Source: Bdellovibrionales bacterium
GTDB lineage: Bacteria > Bdellovibrionota > Bdellovibrionia > Bdellovibrionales > UBA1609
DNA length: 49,834 nt
Direction of reading: 5' to 3'
NCBI GenBank assembly: GCA_020850475.1
Contig: JADZEO010000073.1
Coordinates: 1-49,834, forward strand
Position 1 is the first letter of the stretch. Each line of letters begins with the position of its first letter. Shown in pieces: positions 31,726 to 39,972 of this stretch. The notes beneath the pieces were generated by a model. The model did no database searches. It saw only the letters and a program-made list of their open reading frames with translations, and was not told the origin of the DNA. A program made the position numbers and the translations under genes.

Positions 31726-32742
31726 TTAGGGGTTTTGCTGAGGGGAACAATTGGCACAATCGGACTCCGGGCCGAACTCGACCTCCAAGGTCGAGTGTGT
31801 GATCCGAAACCGATCACGCAAGAGGGCCTTGGCCGACCGCTTGACCTGATCAATTTGGTCCAAGCTCTTCGCATTCAGCACCAAATGAGCTTCGATGGAA
31901 CGAAAGGCCTCATGAAGCTGCCACACATGAATATGATGAACTTCAACTACGGTTTCCACCTGACTGAGAGCACTTCTGACCTCTTCGACTTTGATGTCAG
32001 AGGGAACCCCTTGCATGAGAATTGACAAGCAGTCGCGAATCAAAAAATAAGACTGATACAAGATGTAAACCGCAATCAGCAACGTGGCGGCGAGGTCAAC
32101 CCAATACACCTGCCACACCAAGATCACGCCACCGGCAACCATCACCACGACCGACGCCAGCGCATCGGACACATTATGCACAAAGGCCGCTCGAATATTC
32201 ACACTGCTCTTGGCACCTTGGTAGGTCAGAAGTGCGGTGATGACATCGACGAGCAAGGCCACACCCGCAACTCCAATGACCACCCAACCATCGACGGGCT
32301 GAGGATGAAGAAACCGATCGAGGGATTCATAAACCAAATAAAGACCGACAATCACCAGAGTCGTGCTATTAACCAAAGCACCAAGAATTTCGGCCCGCCC
32401 GTATCCAAAAGTCATGCGCTCCGATGGCGGCAAACCCGCCACCCGTCGGGCAAAGGCGGCTAAGGCCAGGGATCCCGCATCGCTAAAATTGTGTACCGCA
32501 TCCGCAACCAGAGCCAAAGAGCCGGAGAAAATTCCTCCCACTAACTGCACGACAGTCAGTCCCACATTGACTACCACGGCCCACACCAGCTGCCGCCCAT
32601 GAACATCATGGTGATGGTGATGATGATGATGCCGTCGACCGATCTCGTCGCGGTGGTGATCGTGATCGTGATCGTGATCGTAATCGTGATCGTGATCGTG
32701 ATCGTGATCGCCGTGAGTGTGGTGGCTTTCTTTTTTGCCCAT
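31726..32742 (-). CDS. Cation diffusion facilitator (Zn exporter, ZitB/CzcD-like) with His-rich tail
   Basis: The 338-residue product starts at ATG 32742 and opens with a cytoplasmic His/Asp-rich tail (runs of HD and an eight-His run). Then come six membrane helices of the CDF family, with HNFSDAGSLAL and HNVSDALASV giving the HxxxD pairs that bind Zn2+. The C-terminal cytoplasmic domain contains EVHHIHVW. CDF proteins export Zn2+, Co2+ or Cd2+ in exchange for protons. Length and motifs fit ZitB/CzcD. It is transcribed in the same direction as the adjacent His-rich metal genes but 107 bases away. Confidence 0.92.
   Translation of the reverse strand: MGKKESHHTHGDHDHDHDHDYDHDHDHDHHRDEIGRRHHHHHHHHDVHGRQLVWAVVVNVGLTVVQLVGGIFSGSLALVADAVHNFSDAGSLALAAFARRVAGLPPSERMTFGYGRAEILGALVNSTTLVIVGLYLVYESLDRFLHPQPVDGWVVIGVAGVALLVDVITALLTYQGAKSSVNIRAAFVHNVSDALASVVVMVAGGVILVWQVYWVDLAATLLIAVYILYQSYFLIRDCLSILMQGVPSDIKVEEVRSALSQVETVVEVHHIHVWQLHEAFRSIEAHLVLNAKSLDQIDQVKRSAKALLRDRFRITHSTLEVEFGPESDCANCSPQQNP
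32658..32711. repeat. Tandem GATCGT repeat encoding HD units
   Basis: Nine copies of a 6-base unit (GATCGT with one AATCGT and one final GATCGC) run without interruption inside the CDF gene. On the coding strand they encode alternating His and Asp. A hexamer keeps the frame when copy number changes, so the length of the metal-binding tail may vary between strains. Confidence 0.9.
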
Positions 32743-32758
32743 ACAATATGTTTTAGGG

Positions 32759-32789
32759 GTCTTCGCCGCCTTGGTCAATCAGCGAAGAC
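32759..32789. other. 8-bp inverted repeat in the CDF gene leader
   Basis: GTCTTCGC (32759-32766) and GCGAAGAC (32782-32789) are perfect inverted copies separated by 15 bases. They lie after the stop of the secreted-protein gene and before the CDF start. Neither strand shows a T run after the stem, so this is not a clear rho-independent terminator. A metal-responsive leader or repressor site is possible. Confidence 0.45.
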
Positions 32790-32792
32790 ATT

Positions 32793-33470
32793 TTATCTGG
32801 TGGTTGGGGCAGCTGGAGCGATTGATTTCTCCCCGACCGGCGAGGAGGCTCCTGAAGCCGGCGTCAGATTAAAAATAAAGTCCCCGAGTTGCCTCTCGTC
32901 AACCCCAGATCCTTTGATCGTTCGAAAATACTCATTAGCCCCAATTGGTTCGCCACTGTTGGTTGGGTAGTTGGGTTCGTCGCCTACGAGCCGACACAAA
33001 TCCCTTGCTTCCTGTAAAAATGCCGCCGACGCCAGCCCTTGAGGAGGAGTTAGCAGCTGTTCTAACCGTTCAATTTTTTTCAGAACCTCGTCGGTCTTGG
33101 GCCGATTGTTCTTAGGCTTGTACCACTCCTTGAGAATCGCGAGAGCTTTGCGCAGCGTCTTGGGGTCGGTTTGCCCTGTGCGCTGAGCTAGGGTCTCTGA
33201 GCCCTTGGCACTCGCGACCGTGCCCAAAATCTCGGTGATCAGAACCAAAGTCAATGCTCCCGAAGAGTCATTTACACTTGAGGGAACACCGCCAGACTCA
33301 ACATAATTCAAACGAAGCGAATCAGGACTATAAACAGGAACCGGAGGATCACGATCCAAATGTCCAACCAACTGGCCCTTGACCTCTGCTGGCGCGCTCA
33401 AGCGAAGCGCTTGGGCTTCGTATGTGGAAACAATCAAGACCAAAACTATTCCTACTGGCCAGATGCGCAT
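32793..33470 (-). CDS. Secreted protein of unknown function
   Basis: The 225-residue protein has a signal peptide (about residues 1-21, ending Glu-Ala-Gln-Ala). The mature part has a helical central section (LRKALAILKEWYKP, EVLKKIERLEQLL) and a single Cys. I recognise no family. It starts one base after the stop of the small membrane protein gene, so it belongs to a three-gene - operon led by the S1-type protease. It may be a substrate or regulator of that protease. Confidence 0.65.
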   Translation of the reverse strand: MRIWPVGIVLVLIVSTYEAQALRLSAPAEVKGQLVGHLDRDPPVPVYSPDSLRLNYVESGGVPSSVNDSSGALTLVLITEILGTVASAKGSETLAQRTGQTDPKTLRKALAILKEWYKPKNNRPKTDEVLKKIERLEQLLTPPQGLASAAFLQEARDLCRLVGDEPNYPTNSGEPIGANEYFRTIKGSGVDERQLGDFIFNLTPASGASSPVGEKSIAPAAPTTR

Positions 33471-33471
33471 C

Positions 33472-33903
33472 TTAGTTGCCCCTTTCCATCTCGGCGAGAC
33501 GTTTAAAAAAAGCGACTCGAACCCGAGCTTGGGTCTCTTCGTTGAGGTAAGTCATGCAAGTCTTTCCGCAAGTAATCATGTGATGAATGCACGAATCGGT
33601 ATCCCAGTTGATGGCACAAAAATACTGAACTGCACGCCGCACTCGCACTTGATCTTCCGATCGTAGCTGTTCATAAACCCCTTGGGCAGTGGTCGAAGTC
33701 AGCCACTCGGGGCCACTGCCAACGGACGCTGGGTTCCGGCCCTGAGAAGTCGAACTCTCCGCTGAGCTTCGCTTACCAGAAAGAACTTGGTCTAAAAAAG
33801 GGGTGTAAAGATAGGTCACGGCTCCGGCCACCAATAAGAGAATGAGCATTTCAATTTTGCCGCTCTTCACCCGCACCCACCCCAAAGCAAACGACTCACC
33901 CAC
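33472..33903 (-). CDS. Single-pass membrane protein with Cys-rich domain
   Basis: The 143-residue product has one membrane helix (about 18-36, MLILLLVAGAVTYLYTPF), a Ser-rich linker and a soluble domain with paired Cys (YFCAINWDTDSC, MITCGKTC). The start is uncertain: GTG 33903 gives the longest form, ATG 33849 begins at the helix. It follows the S1 protease gene by 16 bases and is followed by a secreted-protein gene after one base. Its role is unknown; being a membrane anchor for the protease group is an inference. Confidence 0.6.
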   Translation of the reverse strand: MGESFALGWVRVKSGKIEMLILLLVAGAVTYLYTPFLDQVLSGKRSSAESSTSQGRNPASVGSGPEWLTSTTAQGVYEQLRSEDQVRVRRAVQYFCAINWDTDSCIHHMITCGKTCMTYLNEETQARVRVAFFKRLAEMERGN

Positions 33904-33919
33904 AAACCCGCTTCAAATA

Positions 33920-35398
33920 CTATCGAAAGATCGACTCCGCCCCATTTACTTTTTGGGCCGTCAGTCGTGTCCGCATCCGCGCAACATCTGTCCACTCAAT
34001 GACCGGTGCCCCACCAATTTGCGAAGAATTGTAGCGAACCGAGTGGTTCGTGAGAATCACTCGATAGCCATTGATATCAGTAATGTAACCAGCCCCGGAA
34101 GCACCTGGATCACTCACCGTGTCAGAGGTAAAACTACTACTGTGGGGATCATAATAAACTCGCCCATTGCTGAGGATAGGCCGAAACTGGCCATCCCGCT
34201 TTTGGCTAGCCGGAAATCCCACGACTTCAACTTGCGTCCCGTTGATTCGCTCGAATTCTTGCGGGGCACAGCGAAGATAATAGTCCTGGGGTATGCAGCC
34301 ACTCCGAATGGACGAGTCGCGAGTTGCAACAAAGGTCGTGCGATTCACATAAGCCCGACTGTCTAGGTTGCAAATGACCGTGTCATGGGCCACTAAGGTA
34401 TTATGCGAGTAATCATACTGCTCATTGGGAACACAGGTAGCTCCGGTGCTCTGCATACGGCCCTGAGCGTCGGGAGTCCACAGCGTGGCCCGCCCGCCAT
34501 TTTGATCAAAGCAGTGGGCGGCCGTGATGGCCTGTGAGCCATCACCAAACGCTGTTGCCGAACAAGTTCCGACAATTTGTCCGTCGGAATTTCGCATTTG
34601 CATTTGCCCATAGCTTTGGTCCACCGATGACGGACGACCCAGTGCAGCCATGTCCTGATAATTGGGAGTACTCGAGGCCGAGTACTGACACTGCTCAAGT
34701 CCTTGATCGGTCGTGTAACAAACAATTTGATTGAGTTGAGAATTGAAACTCGCGGCTTGCCTACGACAAGTCAAAGTCGAGTTCGCCGCCCCCTTGTAAA
34801 GATCGGCCTGGGAACCCATGCAACGACTCATCCCCTCTAGACGTTTTTCGCAAACCTCTTTAAGCACTACGTCGACGGCGATTGAGTCGACATTGATGGC
34901 TGGCGCCGGGCTGTTATTTTCATCAGGAGGCACCAATTGCTGAGATGGTGCGGCCGCTTCCACATCAGTTTGATATTTGAGACAGGGAGCTCGACAACTC
35001 TCACGAATAAAGTAATTGCATAAAAACTGGCGCCTTCGGGTCACATTATGGGCCCCGACAAAGTCCTCAATCTGCATATCAAAGCTTGCGGCAATGCCCG
35101 CCGAGCCATGGCGTGGATTAAGTGGTTCAAAATCCTCCCATTGGCAGTTCTTCATGTCAGGGCTAAAGCAACACCGAATTGCCTTGTGTGCTTCTTGTTT
35201 GCAAGTATTCATGCCTCTCGGCATCGCATCGTTTAGAGCCTTGCGGGCGTCGTCTTCGGAAAAATCGCAACGTGGTATACTTTCAAGCCCGAAATTTGAT
35301 TGGCAAGGTACTTGCGGCAATGGTTGCCAGCTCGCAGCCCGTAATGGCTCCGCCCAAGCTAAACCAAGCACTAAAAGTAAGTTAATGATACCCTTCAC
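33920..35398 (-). CDS. Secreted S1-type (trypsin-like) serine protease
   Basis: The C-terminal part carries S1 features: His in SQAITAAHCFDQNG, an Asp in AHDTVICNLDS, and the nucleophile Ser in SDPGASGAGY, which departs from the usual GDSGGP. Several Cys pairs are present. The N-terminal 250 residues have no recognised domain. GTG 35398 is proposed as the start because it gives a clean signal peptide (KGIINLLLVLGLAWAEPLRA); an open frame continues to 35506 but without a signal sequence at its N-terminus. Ribosome sites are weak for both. It is first of a three-gene operon with a small membrane protein and a secreted protein. Confidence 0.75.
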   Translation of the reverse strand: MKGIINLLLVLGLAWAEPLRAASWQPLPQVPCQSNFGLESIPRCDFSEDDARKALNDAMPRGMNTCKQEAHKAIRCCFSPDMKNCQWEDFEPLNPRHGSAGIAASFDMQIEDFVGAHNVTRRRQFLCNYFIRESCRAPCLKYQTDVEAAAPSQQLVPPDENNSPAPAINVDSIAVDVVLKEVCEKRLEGMSRCMGSQADLYKGAANSTLTCRRQAASFNSQLNQIVCYTTDQGLEQCQYSASSTPNYQDMAALGRPSSVDQSYGQMQMRNSDGQIVGTCSATAFGDGSQAITAAHCFDQNGGRATLWTPDAQGRMQSTGATCVPNEQYDYSHNTLVAHDTVICNLDSRAYVNRTTFVATRDSSIRSGCIPQDYYLRCAPQEFERINGTQVEVVGFPASQKRDGQFRPILSNGRVYYDPHSSSFTSDTVSDPGASGAGYITDINGYRVILTNHSVRYNSSQIGGAPVIEWTDVARMRTRLTAQKVNGAESIFR

Positions 35399-35541
35399 CG
35401 AAACCACATTTTGGTATCGGTTTCGGACTGGACTAACTTGAGATTTTCGTTCCCACTTCGTCTCACCTTGAGACAGTTCGAAAGAACAATTGGGACTAAG
35501 GCACATTGCCCCATTTCACCTGGGCCAGTTACACTTGAATC

Positions 35542-36111
35542 ATGAAGTATTGGAGTTTGATCACCGTTTTTTGTTTGCTTTCTTGGGGCTGCGCAACCGC
35601 TCCTCCGACTCCTGAAACAACGGAAGAACGAGACCGCGGTGATCAAGTCGGAGCCGATGCGGTTCGCTCGATTCCGCGCAAACGCACGATCAACTATGAT
35701 CAATTGCAAAAGGTCTTAGCTATGAAACGCCCCGCAAGTGAGCTGGGCTTTGCCGAAAAGGCCTTTAACACTTGCAAAGTTGGATCGGGATATTCTTCTG
35801 AAGCTTATTGCGAGAATCAATTCATGGTCGTGATCCACTTTCGCTTTCAGTGTCGGGACTCCGAAGGCACAGTTGAAGCCGTGACGAACTCGGAACTCAT
35901 GCCCCTTGCCGCAGAGTTTTTAAAGTGGAAAGTGGGACTGATGGAAGGTTCATTGCAAACGGACCAGCAAGGTTATGCTCAAATACGATTTGTTGCTCCC
36001 GGTAGCTCCAGCAATCAAAACCTCCGCTTGGTCGCCGGCACCAATTCGCTGCGCCTGCAGGCCGCCGAAGTCACCCGCATCATCGCTCCCAAATATTGGT
36101 GTCGCAACTAA
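35542..36111 (+). CDS. Lipoprotein of unknown function
   Basis: The 189-residue product has a lipoprotein signal (lipobox Trp-Gly-Cys-Ala near residue 17), a charged linker and a beta-rich domain with Cys residues (FNTCKVG, AYCENQF, FQCRDSEG, and a final WCRN). I recognise no family. It is divergent from the S1 protease and ends with a 4-base overlap of the convergent aldolase gene. No good ribosome site is visible before the ATG. Confidence 0.65.
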   Translation: MKYWSLITVFCLLSWGCATAPPTPETTEERDRGDQVGADAVRSIPRKRTINYDQLQKVLAMKRPASELGFAEKAFNTCKVGSGYSSEAYCENQFMVVIHFRFQCRDSEGTVEAVTNSELMPLAAEFLKWKVGLMEGSLQTDQQGYAQIRFVAPGSSSNQNLRLVAGTNSLRLQAAEVTRIIAPKYWCRN

Positions 36112-38069
36112 ATCACGCGGTCGTTGCCACCGTCGACAGGAACCTGAGCGCCTGTGGTCTTTGCAAACGCCACTCCCGCCATGGACGCCACCAAGCGGGC
36201 CACGTCACGAGAGGTCACTGCGATTTTCATCACGTTGTTACGCTTATACTCATCGACCGAAAGACCATAGTTCTTGGCGCGTTGACCAAGGACTTCGTCC
36301 GACCAAATACCGGTATCAAACACCGCGTTGGGGTGAACCACATTCACCCGAATCCCGTCCGCTCCCAACTCCAGGGCTGCGACGCGGGCCAACTGCGTGA
36401 GCCCGGCTTTGGCCACCGAATAGGCCGCCGCTCCGGGGCCCGGTGCGGGCACGTTCTTTGATCCAACAATCACCACGGCCGGCTGCCAACCCAGTTTTAA
36501 AATTGGAATGGTCACCTTCAGCAATTTCTCATGACTGGTGAGGTTCACTTCGAGGGACTTTTGCCAATCGCTCTCGCCGAGGTTTTCGATGCGACAACTG
36601 GCTGGAAAATTTCCCGCGTTACTTACGACAATATCAATGCCTCCGCACCAATTGATCGCTTGAGCAACAGCATGTTTGAGTTCACCAACTGAAGTTGCAT
36701 CACACTTGAGGCCCAAATAATTTGCTGAGGAGAACTGTGCCGTCACTTGAGGATTGATGTCGAGACCCACCACTTGAGCTCCTCGGGTCATGAGTTCTTC
36801 GACACAGGCTTTGCCGATGCCACTAGCGGCGCCCGTCACTAGCGCGACTTGCCCCTCAAACTCGAGGCGCACTTGGCCTTTGCGCAATTTGGCTTGCTCA
36901 AGTTCCCAATATTCAATGGCAAACAAATCCGCAGGCGGCAGGCCCCACCACCCGCCCATTCTTTCGCCACTCAAAATTGATTCAACGGTGTGATCAGTGA
37001 TGTCCCTCACGACTTGCAAGGCCTTGGCATTGGCTCCAAAGGCCACTGTGCCGAAGTTTGGCCAGTAAGCCCAGCGCGGAGCCGGGTCGAGCTGTACCAT
37101 CCCCGCCTGGCGATGCCGTTCAAAGTAAGCTTGATAATCTTTGGCAAAGGCATCGACTGACTTAGCTACATCATCACCGACGACCAAGGGTTTGGGTTTG
37201 GTGTGAATCACATGGTCAGGTGTGAGGGGTCCGCGAACGACCGCCTGAGCAAAGTTATCGGGCGCATCAACCCGTCTTTGCAGTGAACTGTCAAACCGTG
37301 CCAACATCGGACGCCCTGCCGTCTGAGACACGCGCTGCCTTAAACGAGGTACATCCGGAACTACTGGAATCCCATCACCATGACCAAGATTTATTCCGCC
37401 TTGATCACGATAACCTTCTGCTCGCGAGACATAGGCAATCATGCGCTCATAACTTTCCTTGGCCGATTCAGCAAAGGTAAAAATCCCGTGGTGCATGAGC
37501 ACAATCGCCTCAAGCTTTTCCCAATTTACGTCTTGGGTTTGCTCATACACTTGGCGGGCCAACACAAACCCGGGCATGACGTAGGGAAGAATCAAAGCCC
37601 GATCGCCAAAAATTTTTTTTAGTTTCTCGACATCACGCACACAATTTGTAACGGTCACGACGGCGTCAGCGTGAGTGTGATCGACAAATCGATAAGGAAT
37701 AATTCCATGTAGAATGGCTTCAATGGAAGGTGTCGGCGCTTGCGGATTGGTCATCGCCGCCTTTTGCTCCCTCACCATGTCGCTATCACTTAAGGTCGAA
37801 AGCATCGCCAAGCGACGCAAAACTGACAATTTGACTGGCGCAAACCCCTCGGGCTTGATGGTGGCTAAATCCCACCCACTGCCTTTGACGTACAAAATAT
37901 CTTGGGGCTCACCAAAGAAATCATTTTCTGTAACCTTGACCGAGGTGTTGCCCCCACCGTGCAAAACCAGATCTTCGCACTGCCCGATCAAATTCGAAGT
38001 GTAGGTTCGCAAAGTGAGCAAATCACTTGAGCGAGCCGAAACATCTTGTTCATTCCACAAACTTTTCAT
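36108..38069 (-). CDS. Fused class II aldolase and short-chain dehydrogenase
   Basis: The start at ATG 38069 follows GAGG. The 653-residue product has an N-terminal class II aldolase domain (HGGGNTSVK near residue 38; DHTHADAVV and LMHHGIFTFAES as metal-binding and catalytic parts) and a C-terminal short-chain dehydrogenase domain from about 410, with the NAD-binding VTGAASGIGKA, the SNAG motif, and the active site YSVAKAG. Fusions of this type act on sugar phosphates, aldol cleavage being coupled to oxidation of a hydroxy-aldehyde or sugar; the RhaD/YtbE-type name used in databases often claims rhamnulose-1-phosphate, which I cannot confirm. It follows an M48 lipoprotein protease gene by ten bases. 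Confidence 0.88.
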   Translation of the reverse strand: MKSLWNEQDVSARSSDLLTLRTYTSNLIGQCEDLVLHGGGNTSVKVTENDFFGEPQDILYVKGSGWDLATIKPEGFAPVKLSVLRRLAMLSTLSDSDMVREQKAAMTNPQAPTPSIEAILHGIIPYRFVDHTHADAVVTVTNCVRDVEKLKKIFGDRALILPYVMPGFVLARQVYEQTQDVNWEKLEAIVLMHHGIFTFAESAKESYERMIAYVSRAEGYRDQGGINLGHGDGIPVVPDVPRLRQRVSQTAGRPMLARFDSSLQRRVDAPDNFAQAVVRGPLTPDHVIHTKPKPLVVGDDVAKSVDAFAKDYQAYFERHRQAGMVQLDPAPRWAYWPNFGTVAFGANAKALQVVRDITDHTVESILSGERMGGWWGLPPADLFAIEYWELEQAKLRKGQVRLEFEGQVALVTGAASGIGKACVEELMTRGAQVVGLDINPQVTAQFSSANYLGLKCDATSVGELKHAVAQAINWCGGIDIVVSNAGNFPASCRIENLGESDWQKSLEVNLTSHEKLLKVTIPILKLGWQPAVVIVGSKNVPAPGPGAAAYSVAKAGLTQLARVAALELGADGIRVNVVHPNAVFDTGIWSDEVLGQRAKNYGLSVDEYKRNNVMKIAVTSRDVARLVASMAGVAFAKTTGAQVPVDGGNDRVI

Positions 38070-38079
38070 CGACTTTACC

Positions 38080-38871
38080 TCAGGGCCTGATGCAACGAGG
38101 GCTGCGCCCAGCCGCACGAGCTTGTTGGTAGAGATTCAGCGCTTGCGCCATATTACTTTCCAAATCCTTAATGCGTCGGCTGTTCGAGGGATGGGTCGAC
38201 AGCCATTCCGGGGGACCGCCACCACCGGCGCCTTCCATGTTTCGCCACAACTGCACACTCTCCTGGGGATCAAATCCGGCCATCGCCATCAGCTGTTGAC
38301 CGACATCGTCCGCCTCTGATTCCTGTTTGCGCCCGTGGGGGAGAATCACGCCAAATTGAGTTCCCACACCAAGCGCGGCCATGATGGTCCCGCGGTTGCG
38401 GTTGGTTTCAAGTAAGGCATCCGTCACTAAAAGCCCCGCTTGAGCCGCCATTGCCTGCGACACTCGTTCCGCTCCATGGCGAGCAATCACGTGGCCCACT
38501 TCATGTCCCAGCACCGCGGCCAATTGGTCAGCGGAAGTCGCCACCTTTAGCATTCCGGTGTGAACACCAATTTTTCCCCCAGGAAGGGCAAAGGCATTGG
38601 CTGACTTATCTTGAAAGACCACCACTTCCCAACTGGCCACTCCGGTATGATCGCTTGCAACACTGGTCACTGCATTGGCCACGCACTTAACGTAAGCATT
38701 GACGGCCGATCCGTGCTCCCGCGGCACCTTTGACTTCATCTCATCAAAGGCCTGCTCCCCCATGGCACTCATCTCACCATCCGAAACCAGCAACAACTGG
38801 CGACGACCGGTGGGCGAGGTCGCACAGCCGATAACTAACAATACCGTCAAAATCTGAATTGCGTTTTTCAT
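38080..38871 (-). CDS. M48-family metalloprotease, outer-membrane lipoprotein
   Basis: The start at ATG 38871 gives a lipoprotein signal (lipobox Val-Ile-Gly-Cys, Cys16). The 263-residue product has the M48 zinc site HEVGH (His123-His127) and the third ligand region ESEADDVG, plus the FALPGGKIGVHTGML segment typical of LoiP/BepA/YcaL proteases. These work in the periplasm on misfolded outer-membrane proteins. A final C-terminal part has no extra domain. The gene precedes the aldolase/dehydrogenase gene by ten bases. Confidence 0.92.
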   Translation of the reverse strand: MKNAIQILTVLLVIGCATSPTGRRQLLLVSDGEMSAMGEQAFDEMKSKVPREHGSAVNAYVKCVANAVTSVASDHTGVASWEVVVFQDKSANAFALPGGKIGVHTGMLKVATSADQLAAVLGHEVGHVIARHGAERVSQAMAAQAGLLVTDALLETNRNRGTIMAALGVGTQFGVILPHGRKQESEADDVGQQLMAMAGFDPQESVQLWRNMEGAGGGGPPEWLSTHPSNSRRIKDLESNMAQALNLYQQARAAGRSPRCIRP

Positions 38872-39030
38872 ATCCCGAGACTCTAACATTGCTGCAAAGC
38901 AGTAAACTAGCGGTTTTGCCCCAAAGCCCCATCAATTTTAGACAACGAATCCCATTCTGCTGGGAAATCGCCCAACCCCATGGTAGGCACGTCCCATCCA
39001 AAACACAATGGCCTCGACTGAGGGGGATTT

Positions 39031-39972
39031 ATGCAGTGTCGGCTGGTCGGTTTGTTGCTGTCCGTCTTCTTCTCCATCTCAACCCTTGCCGCCCAAAGAC
39101 TTGAGACTGCGGATCTCGCCGAGGTGCGTACGCAAGCGGAGACTCTGGCCGCTCAGTTCGGCGGCCCTCAACAGGTCATGTTGGTGTTTGATCTCGACAA
39201 CACTTTGCTCAAACACCAGCAAGCTCTTGGCACCGACCAATGGTTTCGCTGGCAAGAAGATGCCGTGCTTAACAACAAAGAAATCCCCGAGCGCGTGGCT
39301 AAGGATTTTAATGGATTGCTGGGTATTCAAGGGGTGCTCTTTCAATTGAGCCCCATGCAGCCGACTCAGCCCGATGGCCCCGCCATCGTGCAAGAGTTGA
39401 AAGCGAAGGGCTTCGCTGTCATCGCCTTGACGGCCCGAGGATTTGACTACCGGGATGTCACCTTTAAACACCTCAACGTGGGTTACAGCTTTTCTCGCTA
39501 TGGCTACAGCGGCCTAGGGAGTCATTCCTTTTTGCCTTACGACCATAAGAATTTGTCGTCCATTGGCTTGAGTGCAAACCAAGATCCACAGTGGATTAAG
39601 GATCTCAAACTCCATGAGCCCGCCCGCCCGGTGAACTTTACCGACGGTGTGTTCTTCAGTGGCGGTCAGCACAAAGGAACGATGCTCCTCGCGATCCTTC
39701 ACCTGACCAAACTTCAACCCAAGGCTGTCATCTTTGTGGACGACACGCAAAAACATGTGGACCGCGTGCATCGCGCCTTGGAAATTAAGCCCATCGAAGT
39801 CGTCACTTATCGTTACTCCCGCGAAGACCAGGTGGTTGCCGATTTCGAAAAGCCCAACTCGCCAGATAAAAATCAAGCCGCCTTTGATTGGTCTCGACTG
39901 AAAACCTTAGTAAGGGAAATCTTCGGACAAAATTCTTTGCCGCCTGACACTGACCCCACAGGAGTTCATTGA
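39031..39972 (+). CDS. Exported HAD-fold protein (DUF2608-like)
   Basis: The 313-residue product has a signal peptide (about 1-20) and the HAD phosphohydrolase motifs: FDLDNTLLK (Asp54, Asp56), ALTARGFDY, HKGTMLL and IFVDDTQKHVD. Together they match the exported DUF2608 group, which probably dephosphorylates small molecules in the periplasm. Its stop overlaps the start of the next gene (TGATG), so it is coupled to a beta-barrel gene. The upstream context is a divergent M48 protease. Confidence 0.88.
   Translation: MQCRLVGLLLSVFFSISTLAAQRLETADLAEVRTQAETLAAQFGGPQQVMLVFDLDNTLLKHQQALGTDQWFRWQEDAVLNNKEIPERVAKDFNGLLGIQGVLFQLSPMQPTQPDGPAIVQELKAKGFAVIALTARGFDYRDVTFKHLNVGYSFSRYGYSGLGSHSFLPYDHKNLSSIGLSANQDPQWIKDLKLHEPARPVNFTDGVFFSGGQHKGTMLLAILHLTKLQPKAVIFVDDTQKHVDRVHRALEIKPIEVVTYRYSREDQVVADFEKPNSPDKNQAAFDWSRLKTLVREIFGQNSLPPDTDPTGVH

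Noticed and set aside
31721-31733. Short palindrome ACCCCTTAGGGGT followed by TTTT
   Set aside because: It looks like a terminator on the + strand, but no + gene ends there. On the minus strand, where the CDF gene ends inside the stem, no T run follows.
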